A stretch of 64,000 nt of DNA from JAFDXJ01 sp039811225 (lineage in GTDB: Bacteria; Bacteroidota; Bacteroidia; Chitinophagales; Chitinophagaceae), in assembly GCA_039811225.1 (NCBI GenBank), contig JBDHYG010000002.1:1-64000 (forward strand), written 5' to 3'. Shown here one piece after another: positions 35,089 to 44,273 of the stretch. The notes below the pieces were generated by a model. The model saw only the letters and a program-made list of their open reading frames with translations, was not told the origin of the DNA and ran no database searches. The first letter of the stretch is position 1, and each line of letters begins with the position of its first letter. The translations under genes were made by a program, and so were the position numbers.

Positions 35089-36549
35089 TTATTGTTTCAG
35101 TTTGGACGCTATGAGCTGATCATATTGTTCAAAGCTCAGTTTTTTGGCAATGATTTTTTTGTCTTTATCCAAAAGGTAGGTAGTGGGTGTTTGCGTAATA
35201 TCATACAATTGCCGGAAATTGGCCTGGCCATTGATTTCATCTTTAATGCGGGCATCTCTTGTTTGCCACGCATGGATCCAGCCATTGAGGTGATGATCCA
35301 CGATAAATTTTTCCCAATCCGGTTTCACATTCTCATTGGTATTCACTGCAAAGATTTTTACCCCCAGGCTTTTCCATTTGGCTTCATACAAAGAATCCAA
35401 TTCCGGCACCTGTTCTTTACAATGGCTGCAAAGGGGATCCCAGAAAATGACAAAAGTAAACGGGGCCGTTACATTATAAAGTGAAACTTCCCTGCCCGTA
35501 CTATCCACCAGGTTAAGCGGCGGAGCAGCCTCTCCCAATTGATTAGCAATGATACTGTAAGCCCGGTCAAAAATGTATTTTTTCTGTTTGGCATTCAACC
35601 AGGTCGTATCTCCTTTGGAATAAAAATTATTGAACAGGAACAGAAACACTTTATCCTGTCCCATGATTTCAGGATTGATATACTTATCAGTAAATTTTGC
35701 CAGTAAATATTCAAACATTTTTTCATTGGCCCGGGATGAAAGCAACATATAATTCACCGCATCAATGACAGAATCGGGATTTTGTGAAATATAATTATTC
35801 AGGAAATCATTGATTTTGGAATCGAAGAAAGGGGTATGCAATAAGCGCCCATCATAAAAATTTACGTTGTCCCAAAAATGGTCCTTTACATATTGCCAGG
35901 GATAGGCTGAATCTTTGGTGCCATCCGGTCGTACCGGCATTTCCGGGAAGGCTGGCACTTTCACGGCTTCAAATAATACAGCCAACATGGATTGAGGATA
36001 GGTTTCCACAATATGATTGCGGTACACATTCATACTATCACTCAGCTTTTTGATGTTATGCATTATTAGAATAGAGTCTTCTTTGTTCTTCGCCTGGTGC
36101 TGCATATCCTTTTGCAGGGTATTGATCTTAGGCGCTATTCCCGCAAGGAAACGGGAGTAATCCGCAAAGAGTTGGTTTTCCTTGGAGCCGGTTGTATGTA
36201 TATTGGCCAGGTTGGTCGTATCCGCCTGAATAGTAAAATGCTGGGCAGAGTCCATTAAAAATTCAAATAAAAAAACTCGTTCCGGTGAAACCAGGAAATA
36301 AATACCCTCTTCCAGTTTTTGAGGCCCGGTGAAGACGCCTTCACTTTTTTCATTTAACATACAAGTGTCCACCAGGATTTTACTTTTACCATAATATGTT
36401 CCCAGGTAAACCGGTACATTTTTATAGGGAGTCAGGGTTATATCAATATGATACGCTTCCTGTTCAGGAATTGTGTCGATATAAATATGAGCTTTCGTTT
36501 TGCATAAGCATAGAAAGAAAGATAAAATCAACAATAAGACTGAGCGCAT
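35089..36549 (-). CDS. TlpA-like thiol-disulfide oxidoreductase with DUF4369 and DUF5106-type regions
   Basis: A 486-residue exported protein (signal MRSVLLLILSFFLCLC). Residues about 30-130 resemble DUF4369, residues 180-330 the helical DUF5106-type region (AYPWQYVKDHFWDNVNFYDGRLL). The C-terminal 140 residues are a thioredoxin fold with the redox motif in FWDPLCSHCKEQVPEL (CSHC) and a cis-Pro region in TQTPTTYLLDKD. Such proteins reduce or exchange disulfides in the periplasm. It is the first gene of a pair with the SurA-like PPIase. Confidence 0.88.
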   Translation of the reverse strand: MRSVLLLILSFFLCLCKTKAHIYIDTIPEQEAYHIDITLTPYKNVPVYLGTYYGKSKILVDTCMLNEKSEGVFTGPQKLEEGIYFLVSPERVFLFEFLMDSAQHFTIQADTTNLANIHTTGSKENQLFADYSRFLAGIAPKINTLQKDMQHQAKNKEDSILIMHNIKKLSDSMNVYRNHIVETYPQSMLAVLFEAVKVPAFPEMPVRPDGTKDSAYPWQYVKDHFWDNVNFYDGRLLHTPFFDSKINDFLNNYISQNPDSVIDAVNYMLLSSRANEKMFEYLLAKFTDKYINPEIMGQDKVFLFLFNNFYSKGDTTWLNAKQKKYIFDRAYSIIANQLGEAAPPLNLVDSTGREVSLYNVTAPFTFVIFWDPLCSHCKEQVPELDSLYEAKWKSLGVKIFAVNTNENVKPDWEKFIVDHHLNGWIHAWQTRDARIKDEINGQANFRQLYDITQTPTTYLLDKDKKIIAKKLSFEQYDQLIASKLKQ

Positions 36550-36657
36550 GAGTAAAAAATGTTTGAGCGAAAATAAAAGTAAAAGCTACAAAGGGCAAGT
36601 TAAGGTATAGAAAAGAAAATGGAAAGCTAAATCAATGTATGCTATATGCCCAGGCCA

Positions 36658-36665
36658 TACCTTTG
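36658..36665 (+). promoter_or_regulatory. -7 box (TACCTTTG) of rlmD
   Basis: TACCTTTG ends four bases before the GTG at 36670. An ATG at 36646 in the same frame lies upstream of the box, so a transcript from here cannot use it. This decides the start and predicts a leaderless GTG-initiated mRNA. Confidence 0.55.
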
Positions 36666-36669
36666 CGGC

Positions 36670-38088
36670 GTGAGAAAAAATAAAACACCGGTTATTTTAC
36701 AAGATCTCTTGGTAGAAAGTTATGCCGCTGAAGGCAAAGCGCTTGCCCACCAGGATGGGAAAGTAATTTTTATCGAAGGGGCCGTACCGGGTGATGTGGT
36801 GGATATAGTATTACTGAAAAATAAAAAAGACTGGGCGGAAGGAAGGATACTTCGATTTCAAAAACACGCAACGGAACGCGTGGAGCCATTTTGCAGCCAT
36901 TTTGGGATTTGTGGGGGTTGCCAATGGCAGATGTTACCTTATCACTTGCAATTAAAATATAAACAGCAGCAGGTTGTAGAGCAGTTGACACGTATTGCAA
37001 AGATTCCGTTACCGGAAATACTGCCTATTTTGGGATGCGACAATACGATTCATTATCGCAACAAACTGGAATATACTTTTGCTACCCGGCCATTTATCCC
37101 GGCCGAAGAATTCCGAGCTATGAAGCTTCGGGCAGAAATCCCCGAATGCCCCGGTGTAGGCGGGTTTCATGCAAAAGGAATGTTTGACAAGGTAGTGGAA
37201 ATAGATGTTTGTCATTTACAGGCTGAACCCACAAATAAAATCAGGAAAGCGATCGTTCAATATTGCCTGGATAATGAATTCCCTTTTTATGATTTAAAAA
37301 GACATACCGGTTGGTTACGCAATATGCAAATTCGTATGGCCACAACTGGTGAGATCATGGTCAATATTATCCTGGGAATGGATAATCCCGATTGGCAGGA
37401 AGCATTATTGGCTTTTGTACAAAAGACATTCCCGGAGATCACGACTTTATTATATACCATCAATAAAAAGAGAAATGACAGCCTGATCGGCCTTGAGCCG
37501 CAGGTCTATAATGGGCGTGGATTCATTTATGAGCAATTAGGCGACATTCATTTCAAAATCGGGCCTACCTCTTTTTTCCAGACCAATACAAAACAGGCGG
37601 AAAACTTATATGGGGTGGTGCGTGATTTTGCCCAATTACAGGGAAATGAAATTGTATATGACCTGTATTGTGGTACAGGAAGCATTGGTTTATTTTTACA
37701 TGAGAATGTGCGGAAAATCGTTGGGGTGGAAATAGTGGCAGAAGCCGTGCAGGATGCCATGGAAAATGCAGCCCTGAATAAAATTTCGCATGCTGCCTTT
37801 TTTCAAGGGGATGTGGTGGATGTATGTGATGAGGCATTTTTTCAAAATCACGGAAAGCCGGATCTTATCATCATTGATCCGCCCCGGGCCGGGTTGCATG
37901 TAAAACTCATCACCAAATTATTGGAAATGGGGGCACCCAAACTCATTTATGTCAGTTGCAACCCTGCTACGCAGGCAAGGGATCTGTCGCTTTTAGCAGA
38001 AAAATATGTGGTGAAGAAATTGCAACCGGTAGATATGTTTCCCCACACACATCATATAGAAAATGTTGTATTATTGACCTTGAAATAA
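36670..38088 (+). CDS. rlmD: 23S rRNA (uracil-1939-C5)-methyltransferase, RlmD/RumA type
   Basis: A 472-residue protein from the GTG at 36670. Order: a TRAM domain (residues about 10-70, GDVVDIVLLKNKKDWAEGRI), a 4Fe-4S site with cysteines in PFCSHFGICGGCQWQ plus one in EIDVCHLQAEP, then the SAM-binding methyltransferase with VYDLYCGTGSIGLFL and the catalytic Cys in YVSCNPATQARDL. It methylates U in 23S rRNA; homologues at other uracils exist, so the exact target is inferred. The first rhomboid gene starts 22 bases downstream. Start choice is explained by the -7 box at 36658. Confidence 0.9.
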   Translation: MRKNKTPVILQDLLVESYAAEGKALAHQDGKVIFIEGAVPGDVVDIVLLKNKKDWAEGRILRFQKHATERVEPFCSHFGICGGCQWQMLPYHLQLKYKQQQVVEQLTRIAKIPLPEILPILGCDNTIHYRNKLEYTFATRPFIPAEEFRAMKLRAEIPECPGVGGFHAKGMFDKVVEIDVCHLQAEPTNKIRKAIVQYCLDNEFPFYDLKRHTGWLRNMQIRMATTGEIMVNIILGMDNPDWQEALLAFVQKTFPEITTLLYTINKKRNDSLIGLEPQVYNGRGFIYEQLGDIHFKIGPTSFFQTNTKQAENLYGVVRDFAQLQGNEIVYDLYCGTGSIGLFLHENVRKIVGVEIVAEAVQDAMENAALNKISHAAFFQGDVVDVCDEAFFQNHGKPDLIIIDPPRAGLHVKLITKLLEMGAPKLIYVSCNPATQARDLSLLAEKYVVKKLQPVDMFPHTHHIENVVLLTLK

Positions 38089-38110
38089 AATCAGCTATTC
38101 CAAAATCATC

Positions 38111-38887
38111 ATGTCAATGACAGAATTCAGACCGGGAAGGTTCCAGATATTACCTACCATTATAAAAAACTTAATAATCATCAATGTGCTGGTATTTCTG
38201 GCACAGATAACTATTGGGAAAGACACGACATTCCTGGAAGATACTTTTGCGTTGCATACCTGGCAAAGTCCTTTATTCCGGCCCTGGCAGTTTATCACAC
38301 ACATGTTTATGCATGGCGGCTGGGACCATTTGTTTTTCAATATGTTTGCCCTTTGGATGTTTGGATCGGTTTTGGAAAATTTATGGGGGCCAAAGAAATT
38401 CCTGACTTTTTATTTGGTATGCGGGCTGGGCGCTGCACTTTGCCACATGGGTGTTTTATTTTTTGAAACACAACATTTTATTAACCAGTATACAGCTCTT
38501 AATCCTTCGTCTCCATCTTATTACAATAATGCCCTGGCATTTATCAAAGAATATAATGTATTCAATATTTCCCCGGCACAATTTCCCAACCCCGAAAGTT
38601 TCATTCAATACATCTATGAACAACGGTTGAATGAAGCTACATTGGGCGCTTCCGGGGCTATTTTTGGCTGCCTGGCTGCTTTCGGTTTCTTATTTCCCAA
38701 TACCTATATTTATTTATATTTCTTCCTGCCCATCAAAGCCAAATGGTTTGTACTCTTTTATGCCGGCTTTGAATTGTATATGACCATTCAAAAATCGGCC
38801 GGTGACAATGTTGCGCATGTGGCTCACCTGGGCGGTGCTCTTTTTGGAATTATTTTAGTATATTATTGGAAAAAAAATAACCGATAA
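38111..38887 (+). CDS. rhomboid family intramembrane serine protease
   Basis: A 258-residue membrane protein with about six segments. The active site is complete: HGGWDHLFFNMFALWMFG in the second helix, nucleophile Ser181 in LGASGAIFGCLAAFG and His239 in VAHVAHLGGALFG. A 45-residue insert lies between helices three and four. Substrate unknown; rhomboids cut single-pass membrane proteins in or near the membrane. A second, more divergent rhomboid gene follows 49 bases later. Confidence 0.92.
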   Translation: MSMTEFRPGRFQILPTIIKNLIIINVLVFLAQITIGKDTTFLEDTFALHTWQSPLFRPWQFITHMFMHGGWDHLFFNMFALWMFGSVLENLWGPKKFLTFYLVCGLGAALCHMGVLFFETQHFINQYTALNPSSPSYYNNALAFIKEYNVFNISPAQFPNPESFIQYIYEQRLNEATLGASGAIFGCLAAFGFLFPNTYIYLYFFLPIKAKWFVLFYAGFELYMTIQKSAGDNVAHVAHLGGALFGIILVYYWKKNNR

Positions 38888-38936
38888 AAAAGCCATTCGA
38901 TAATCTTGTTTTAACTTTACAGTAGAATTTGATCCG

Positions 38937-39848
38937 ATGAAAGTGATGCATAAAACATATAGAAATAAGATTACCCTGGGACAGGATAATAATACGCTTG
39001 TATGGTTATTTGCTATCAATGGGGTGTTCTTTATTATGGTTATGCTGATTAAAGTTATTTACCAGCTTTCCATTGACAGCAATCTGGCTGCAGAACAAAG
39101 TTTCCGACAGGAATTTTTGCAATGGCTTACCCTTTCCGGCAAACCGATGGAAGTGCTTACTCGGCCATGGACAGTACTCAGTTATATGTTTGTACATGAA
39201 AGTTTCTGGGACCTGCTTACCACGGTACTTTGGTTATGGGGCTTTGGATTTATTCTACAATCCTTATCCGGAAATAATAAATTGATTCCTCTTTACCTGT
39301 ATGGTGGTGTCACAGCGGGTGTTTTTTATGCATTGGGAAATTTGGTTTTCCCTACCCTACCCCATCCTGCTATGTATATGGGTGGCAGTGCATCCGTTTT
39401 ATGTATGGCTATTGCGGCTACTACTCTGGCCCCCGGCTACCGCATCTTTCCCCGGCTGAATGGAGGCATTCCTTTGTGGCTGCTCACCGGTATCTTTTGC
39501 GTGATTGATTTAATGAATATAGCTGCTTATGGCCCGGTATTGGTGGCTGCCCATATAATGGCGGGCGCCATTGGATTTACTTTTATACGTGCACTTAAGA
39601 ATGGCCATGATTGGAGCAACTGGATGAACCGGTTTGCTTATTGGTTTGACAATTTGTTTAAACCAGCAGCCAAACCGATTTCTAAAAAACTTTTCTATAA
39701 AGCAGACCGGGAGCCTTTTGTTAAGATCCAAAGGGATACTACTCAAAACCTGGATGCTATCTTGGATAAAATCAATCAAAGCGGGATGCACTCCCTGACA
39801 GCTGAAGAAAAAGCATTTCTTGAAAGGATTAGCCATGATGACAAATAA
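38937..39848 (+). CDS. divergent rhomboid-family membrane protein
   Basis: A 303-residue membrane protein, clearly paralogous to the rhomboid just upstream (FVHESFWDLLTTVLWLWGFGFIL, YLYGGVTAGVFYALG). The nucleophile-region motif is altered: GGSASVLCMA (Ser151), where canonical rhomboids have GxSG, so the Gly after Ser is Ala. A His206 in LVAAHIMAGAIGF sits where the catalytic His is expected, but the following GG is lost. It may be active with altered specificity or be a pseudo-protease. A 70-residue basic C-terminal tail is cytoplasmic by charge. Confidence 0.85.
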   Translation: MKVMHKTYRNKITLGQDNNTLVWLFAINGVFFIMVMLIKVIYQLSIDSNLAAEQSFRQEFLQWLTLSGKPMEVLTRPWTVLSYMFVHESFWDLLTTVLWLWGFGFILQSLSGNNKLIPLYLYGGVTAGVFYALGNLVFPTLPHPAMYMGGSASVLCMAIAATTLAPGYRIFPRLNGGIPLWLLTGIFCVIDLMNIAAYGPVLVAAHIMAGAIGFTFIRALKNGHDWSNWMNRFAYWFDNLFKPAAKPISKKLFYKADREPFVKIQRDTTQNLDAILDKINQSGMHSLTAEEKAFLERISHDDK

Positions 39849-39866
39849 ATACCTGTAATAACCCGG

Positions 39867-40997
39867 ATGAAAAAATTTTTAAAAATCACCTGGGTAGGCA
39901 TTGTTATTCTTACAGCCATCATTTATTTGCTGGCTTCTCTTTCTGCATTTATTTCACCGGCTCAATTTTCCTTTATCAGCTTATTTGCACTGGCCTTTCC
40001 CTATGTTTTCATTTGTACTTTAGTGATATGTATTGCCGGTTTTTTTATTCATAAAAAATTGAGTATTGTCTTGCTTATCCTGTTGCCGGCAGGTATTTAT
40101 AACCTGGTTCATACGGTTGCATTTCATTTACCTAAAAACTTTGTAAAAGAAAAAGATAGTACCACGCTGCGTATCATGACCTGGAATGTTCAGAGTTTTG
40201 ATAGTTATTTATTGCGACAAAAGAATAAAGAAGGTTATAAAAATAACCGATCAGCCATGTTGCAATTGATCCTGGATTATAATCCAGATGTCATCTGTTT
40301 CCAGGAATATATCGATTATCAAAACACGGCAAAAAGGAGATCCATTAAAAATGACCTCACGGCCGCCGGGTATCCGTATTCGTATGCATCCAATGAAAGA
40401 TTTATTGAACGCAGGAGAAAATTTGCCGCATATGGAGGTACAGCTATTTACAGTAAATACCCGTTGCTTGATAGTGGCAAGGTAAAACTCATTAACAGTG
40501 ATGTGGGAAAAGAAGAATATATGATTTATGCTTCATTGAATTTTAATCAGCAGCCCCTGCGTGTTTTTACCGCACATCTTTTATCATATAGCCTATATAC
40601 CGATACCTCTGACATGAGCCAGGATAATATTTACCAAATCACGTATGATCGAAAATTATCTATACAACAAAAGATCAGGGAAACCGGTTTACAGCACCTG
40701 GAAGAAATCGCCCGCATACAGGCTCAAATCAATGCCAGCCCCTTTCCGGTGATTTATTGCGGGGATATGAATACCACAGCCTGCACTTATATATATCATC
40801 ACTTAAAAGAAGATTTGCAGGATGCCTTCCTGCAGAAAGGTTCCGGGCTGGGTGTTACATTCTATAAGCTCCTGGCCACCCTGCGTATCGATTTTTGTTT
40901 TGTCAATCGATTGATGAAAGTGCAACAATGTACCGTTGCTAAAGCTAAACTTTCAGATCATTATCCCGTTATCACCGATGTGCATTGGGCGAAATAA
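39867..40997 (+). CDS. membrane-anchored endonuclease/exonuclease/phosphatase (EEP) protein
   Basis: A 376-residue protein. The first 95 residues hold three hydrophobic segments (ITWVGIVILTAIIYLLASLSAF, FALAFPYVFICTLVICIAGFFIHK, LSIVLLILLPAGIYNLVH). From about residue 105 an EEP fold follows: TLRIMTWNVQSFD, CFQEY with the metal Glu, YCGDMNT with Asp and Asn, and a final LSDHYPVITDVHW with the catalytic His. These are the DNase I-like catalytic elements. Substrate could be nucleic acid, phosphoinositide or another phosphodiester. The next gene is a paralogue. Confidence 0.88.
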   Translation: MKKFLKITWVGIVILTAIIYLLASLSAFISPAQFSFISLFALAFPYVFICTLVICIAGFFIHKKLSIVLLILLPAGIYNLVHTVAFHLPKNFVKEKDSTTLRIMTWNVQSFDSYLLRQKNKEGYKNNRSAMLQLILDYNPDVICFQEYIDYQNTAKRRSIKNDLTAAGYPYSYASNERFIERRRKFAAYGGTAIYSKYPLLDSGKVKLINSDVGKEEYMIYASLNFNQQPLRVFTAHLLSYSLYTDTSDMSQDNIYQITYDRKLSIQQKIRETGLQHLEEIARIQAQINASPFPVIYCGDMNTTACTYIYHHLKEDLQDAFLQKGSGLGVTFYKLLATLRIDFCFVNRLMKVQQCTVAKAKLSDHYPVITDVHWAK

Positions 40998-41025
40998 ATT
41001 GACCGGATAATGGTAATTTTACAAA

Positions 41026-42144
41026 ATGGCTTCCCGCTTTAGAAGATTTACCAAACGCTTACTGGTAGGTATCAACCTGGTAGTTTGCCTGCTTTTTCTC
41101 ATTGCTTGTTTATCACCACTGGTCGGCCCTGCTGATTGGTGGCCAATGGGTTTTTTTTCCCTTTGTGTTCCATATTTAATTATCCTGATCATTTTTTCCA
41201 TTTTCTTCTGGCTGATTGTAAAGCCCATATTAGTATTGATTCCTATTATTACATTACTTATTGGGTATAAACAAATAGAAGTGCTGATAGCCTGGCATCC
41301 GATGGCAGCATTTCAGGATCAGCAACCCGTTAATGCACTACGCATAGTGGATTGGAATGTGAGCAGCATGTATGGCCTGAGTGAAAATGCAGATAAGCGA
41401 AAACATAACCGCCTGGAAATTGCCGATGCCATTTTGAAGTATGACCCGGGAGTCATTTGCCTGCAGGAATTCAACCATTCCTTTACAGGTGATAAATTTT
41501 CTGATAACATTGGCCTATTTTCCACGAAGTATCCTTATTATTTTTTTTCAAGAGATTATACAAACAAATCCGGCTCTTATGCATCCGGCTGTATCATTTT
41601 TTCCAAATATCCCATCCTCGATTCCGGAAAAGTGAGTTATGCCGGTAAAAATGCGGAAAGTATTATCTATGCCGATATACTAAAACAGGGAGACACAATC
41701 AGAATTTATACAACTCATTTACAATCCTACAAATTCACCCCAGCTGATTATGGTGATATTGAAAAAATCAAAGACCAGCATGATTCTCTATTCGAAGCCT
41801 CACGGAATATTATCCAAAAAATGAAAAATGCTTTTGTGAAACGGGCTATCCAGGCGAAACTTATCCGCAACCTGACTGACTCTGGTTCGATAGCTTCGGT
41901 CATTTGTGGTGATTTTAATGATGTACCCAATTCCTATACCTATTTCCAGGTACGTAACAAAAGACAGGATGCTTTTCTAAAACAGGATTTTGGTATAGGG
42001 AGCAGCTACCTTTCACTGGCGCCGGCATTACGGATTGATTATATTTTCCCGGACGATGCCTTTGATGTTTTACAATTTGATATGAGTGACCAGGGCCTCA
42101 GTGACCATTCTATGTTAATTGCAGATATTCAATTGAAAAATTAA
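41026..42144 (+). CDS. membrane-anchored endonuclease/exonuclease/phosphatase (EEP) protein, paralogue
   Basis: A 372-residue protein with the same layout as its upstream neighbour: three N-terminal membrane segments (LLVGINLVVCLLFLIACLSPLVGP and two more) and a C-terminal EEP domain. Catalytic elements are ALRIVDWNVSSM, CLQEFNHSF, ICGDFNDVPNSYTYF and GLSDHSMLIADIQL. It starts 28 bases after the first copy. The tandem pair after two rhomboids looks like a conserved membrane-associated neighbourhood, but the functional link is unknown. Confidence 0.88.
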   Translation: MASRFRRFTKRLLVGINLVVCLLFLIACLSPLVGPADWWPMGFFSLCVPYLIILIIFSIFFWLIVKPILVLIPIITLLIGYKQIEVLIAWHPMAAFQDQQPVNALRIVDWNVSSMYGLSENADKRKHNRLEIADAILKYDPGVICLQEFNHSFTGDKFSDNIGLFSTKYPYYFFSRDYTNKSGSYASGCIIFSKYPILDSGKVSYAGKNAESIIYADILKQGDTIRIYTTHLQSYKFTPADYGDIEKIKDQHDSLFEASRNIIQKMKNAFVKRAIQAKLIRNLTDSGSIASVICGDFNDVPNSYTYFQVRNKRQDAFLKQDFGIGSSYLSLAPALRIDYIFPDDAFDVLQFDMSDQGLSDHSMLIADIQLKN

Positions 42145-42218
42145 GTATCTTCGTTGCATGATACGCCCATTTCCTTTTTTAACCTGTCCTTCCGCTTGCT
42201 GTTGATACGGCATATCTT

Positions 42219-42226
42219 TATTTTTG
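42219..42226 (+). promoter_or_regulatory. -7 box (TATTTTTG) of cysS
   Basis: TATTTTTG fits TAnnTTTG. It lies 47 bases before the ATG at 42274, giving a leader of roughly 40 bases. A second, weaker TATCTTTA overlaps it. Confidence 0.4.
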
Positions 42227-42273
42227 TATTCATATTTTTCCCGATTCCATCATTATAATAATTAACCCATTAT

Positions 42274-43764
42274 ATGCCATTAAAGATTTATAATTCCCTG
42301 TCAAGAAATAAGGAATTGTTTGAACCACTAACTCCCGGCCATGTAGGCATGTATGTCTGCGGACCAACGGTGAGTGGAGAAAGCCATCTCGGACATGCCA
42401 GGCCATATATAACTTTTGATGTTATTTTTCGCTATCTCACCTACCTGGGATACAAGGTGCGCTATGTGCGCAACATAACGGATGCCGGGCATTTTGAAGA
42501 AGAAGGCCGTGAAGCGATAGATAAAATTTCTTCTAAAGCAACCCTGGAAAAAACCGAGCCAATGGAACTGGTACAAAAATATACTAACCTGTACCACCAG
42601 GCTATGCAACAATTTAATTGCCTGCCACCGTCCATTGAACCCACTGCCACCGGTCATATCATAGAACAAATTCAAATGATCGAAGCATTGATCGAAGCCG
42701 ATTATGCTTATGAAGTAAATGGTTCTGTTTATTTTGATGTAAAAAAATATGCAGCACACTATGATTATGGGAAACTGAGTGGCCGGATACCAGAGGATTT
42801 ACTGGAAACTACCCGACAATTGGAAGGCCAGGATGAGAAAAGAAATAAAACAGATTTTGCCCTTTGGAAAAAGGCACCTCCAAAACACCTGATGCGATGG
42901 AAAAGCCCATGGGGTGAAGGTTTCCCGGGATGGCATATTGAGTGCTCTGCCATGGCAACCAAATATTTAGGTAAACAATTTGATATTCATGGTGGTGGCA
43001 TGGATCTCCTGTTTCCCCATCATGAAAGCGAAATAGCGCAAAGCACCATTTGCAATCATACAGCACCGGTGAAATACTGGATCCATAATAATATGATTAC
43101 CCTTAATGGAAAAAAAATGGGCAAAAGTTATAATAATGTCATTACGCTTTCGCAACTCTTTTCCGGTTCACACCCATTATTGGAAAAAGCTTATCATCCT
43201 ATGGTGATCCGTTTTTCCATCTTACAAACACATTATCGTAGCACCTTTGATTTTAGCAATGCAGCATTGCAGGCTGCTGAGAAAGGCCTATCACGTCTTT
43301 GGGAAGCTTTTACCAATTTACAGGCACTGGAGCCGGCATCCGGTTCCGGGAATACCGATGAAGCACTCAATCAAAAAGTCAATAGCTTACTGGATGGTTT
43401 TGATGAATTCATGAACGATGATTTTAATACGGCAAAAGTACTGGCCAATATGTTTGAGCTGGCACCAATCATCAATTCCCTAAAAGATAAAACCATACCA
43501 CCGGAAAGCCTTACAGAGAAAGTATTTCAACGATTACAACAAACATTTAAAATTTACCTGGAAGATATTTTTGGATTACAGGCGCCGGGTGTTTCTAAAG
43601 ATGCCAAACTCGATGAAGTACTACAAATACTGATTGATATTCGCAAAACGGCAAAAGAAAACAAAGACTTTGTTACCAGTGATAAAATCCGTAAAGATTT
43701 GTCGGAGGCTGGCATTTTATTGAAAGATGAAAAAGATGGTGGCGTAAGTTATACCTTCAAGTGA
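42274..43764 (+). CDS. cysS: cysteinyl-tRNA synthetase
   Basis: A 496-residue class I synthetase. The zinc Cys29 lies in YVCGPTV, the HIGH-type motif is ESHLGHARPY (residues 36-45), further zinc ligands are in GWHIECSAMA and HGGGMDLLFPHHE, and the KMSKS motif is KMGKS at 281-285. The C-terminal helical anticodon-binding region is complete. It charges tRNA-Cys in the cytoplasm. It has its own promoter and a 129-base upstream gap, and is convergent with the MerC-like gene, the stop codons being about 10 bases apart. Confidence 0.97.
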   Translation: MPLKIYNSLSRNKELFEPLTPGHVGMYVCGPTVSGESHLGHARPYITFDVIFRYLTYLGYKVRYVRNITDAGHFEEEGREAIDKISSKATLEKTEPMELVQKYTNLYHQAMQQFNCLPPSIEPTATGHIIEQIQMIEALIEADYAYEVNGSVYFDVKKYAAHYDYGKLSGRIPEDLLETTRQLEGQDEKRNKTDFALWKKAPPKHLMRWKSPWGEGFPGWHIECSAMATKYLGKQFDIHGGGMDLLFPHHESEIAQSTICNHTAPVKYWIHNNMITLNGKKMGKSYNNVITLSQLFSGSHPLLEKAYHPMVIRFSILQTHYRSTFDFSNAALQAAEKGLSRLWEAFTNLQALEPASGSGNTDEALNQKVNSLLDGFDEFMNDDFNTAKVLANMFELAPIINSLKDKTIPPESLTEKVFQRLQQTFKIYLEDIFGLQAPGVSKDAKLDEVLQILIDIRKTAKENKDFVTSDKIRKDLSEAGILLKDEKDGGVSYTFK

Positions 43765-43774
43765 TACATACAGA

Positions 43775-44182
43775 TTAATGATTGCAATCTGAACTATGAC
43801 AATGCCTGGCTTTCCGGCATAAACGATAGTTAAGAAAATGTGCACCCACAATTAATAGTACAGCTGGAACTAACAACATTATTTCGTATTGATGCCAGGC
43901 CTGTTTGGCAAGCAGGAAAGCAATACCTATTGAGAATAAAATGAGCGGGCTTTTTTTATGATGATGCTTTTTCTGGCCATGGTATAAAGAAAATGTCCCT
44001 ATACAAAAGGCCAAGAAAATCATCAAGCATTCAAAATACAGGTTCCCGATAATATTGATACCAAACAAAGGCAAAGAAGACAAGAACAAAGGAAGAATGG
44101 CACAATGAATGGCACAGGCAATTGAGGCACTGATCCCCAGCGCATCCCAATTAATCTTTAGTTGCATTTTATTAGCTGCCAT
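43775..44182 (-). CDS. MerC-domain membrane protein
   Basis: A 135-residue membrane protein from the ATG at 44182. It has four hydrophobic segments, the first with the MerC Cys pair (SASIACAIHCAILPLFL). Between helices two and three is a His/Lys cluster (GQKKHHHKKSP), and the C-terminal tail is rich in His and Cys (CRKARHCHSSDCNH). MerC proteins carry Hg(II) in mercury operons, but isolated Bacteroidota forms next to Fur-family genes are more likely linked to zinc or another metal; this is inference. Start is supported by a -7 box five bases upstream. A palindromic operator overlaps its promoter. Confidence 0.85.
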   Translation of the reverse strand: MAANKMQLKINWDALGISASIACAIHCAILPLFLSSLPLFGINIIGNLYFECLMIFLAFCIGTFSLYHGQKKHHHKKSPLILFSIGIAFLLAKQAWHQYEIMLLVPAVLLIVGAHFLNYRLCRKARHCHSSDCNH

Positions 44183-44187
44183 CGTGG

Positions 44188-44195
44188 CAAAAATA
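44188..44195 (-). promoter_or_regulatory. -7 box (TATTTTTG) of the MerC-like gene
   Basis: TATTTTTG on the minus strand, five bases before the ATG at 44182, predicting a leaderless or nearly leaderless transcript. The palindrome at 44202-44218 lies just upstream, between the -7 and -33 positions. Confidence 0.6.
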
Positions 44196-44201
44196 TGTAA
44201 T

Positions 44202-44218
44202 TTGCAACAAAGTTGCAA
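44202..44218. promoter_or_regulatory. palindromic operator TTGCAAC-AAA-GTTGCAA, candidate Fur-family (Zur-like) site
   Basis: A perfect 7-bp inverted repeat with a 3-base centre. It sits seven bases upstream of the MerC-like -7 box, in the usual repressor position, and about 55 bases upstream of the SCO -7 box. A Fur-family regulator is the second gene on the divergent side, which makes it the best candidate binder. The metal is unknown; zinc is a guess from the His/Cys-rich MerC-like tail. Confidence 0.55.
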
Positions 44219-44273
44219 TTTTTGTTTATTAAAATTTACTGCTTTTTTACAATTACCCGGCAAGTATAAGTAG

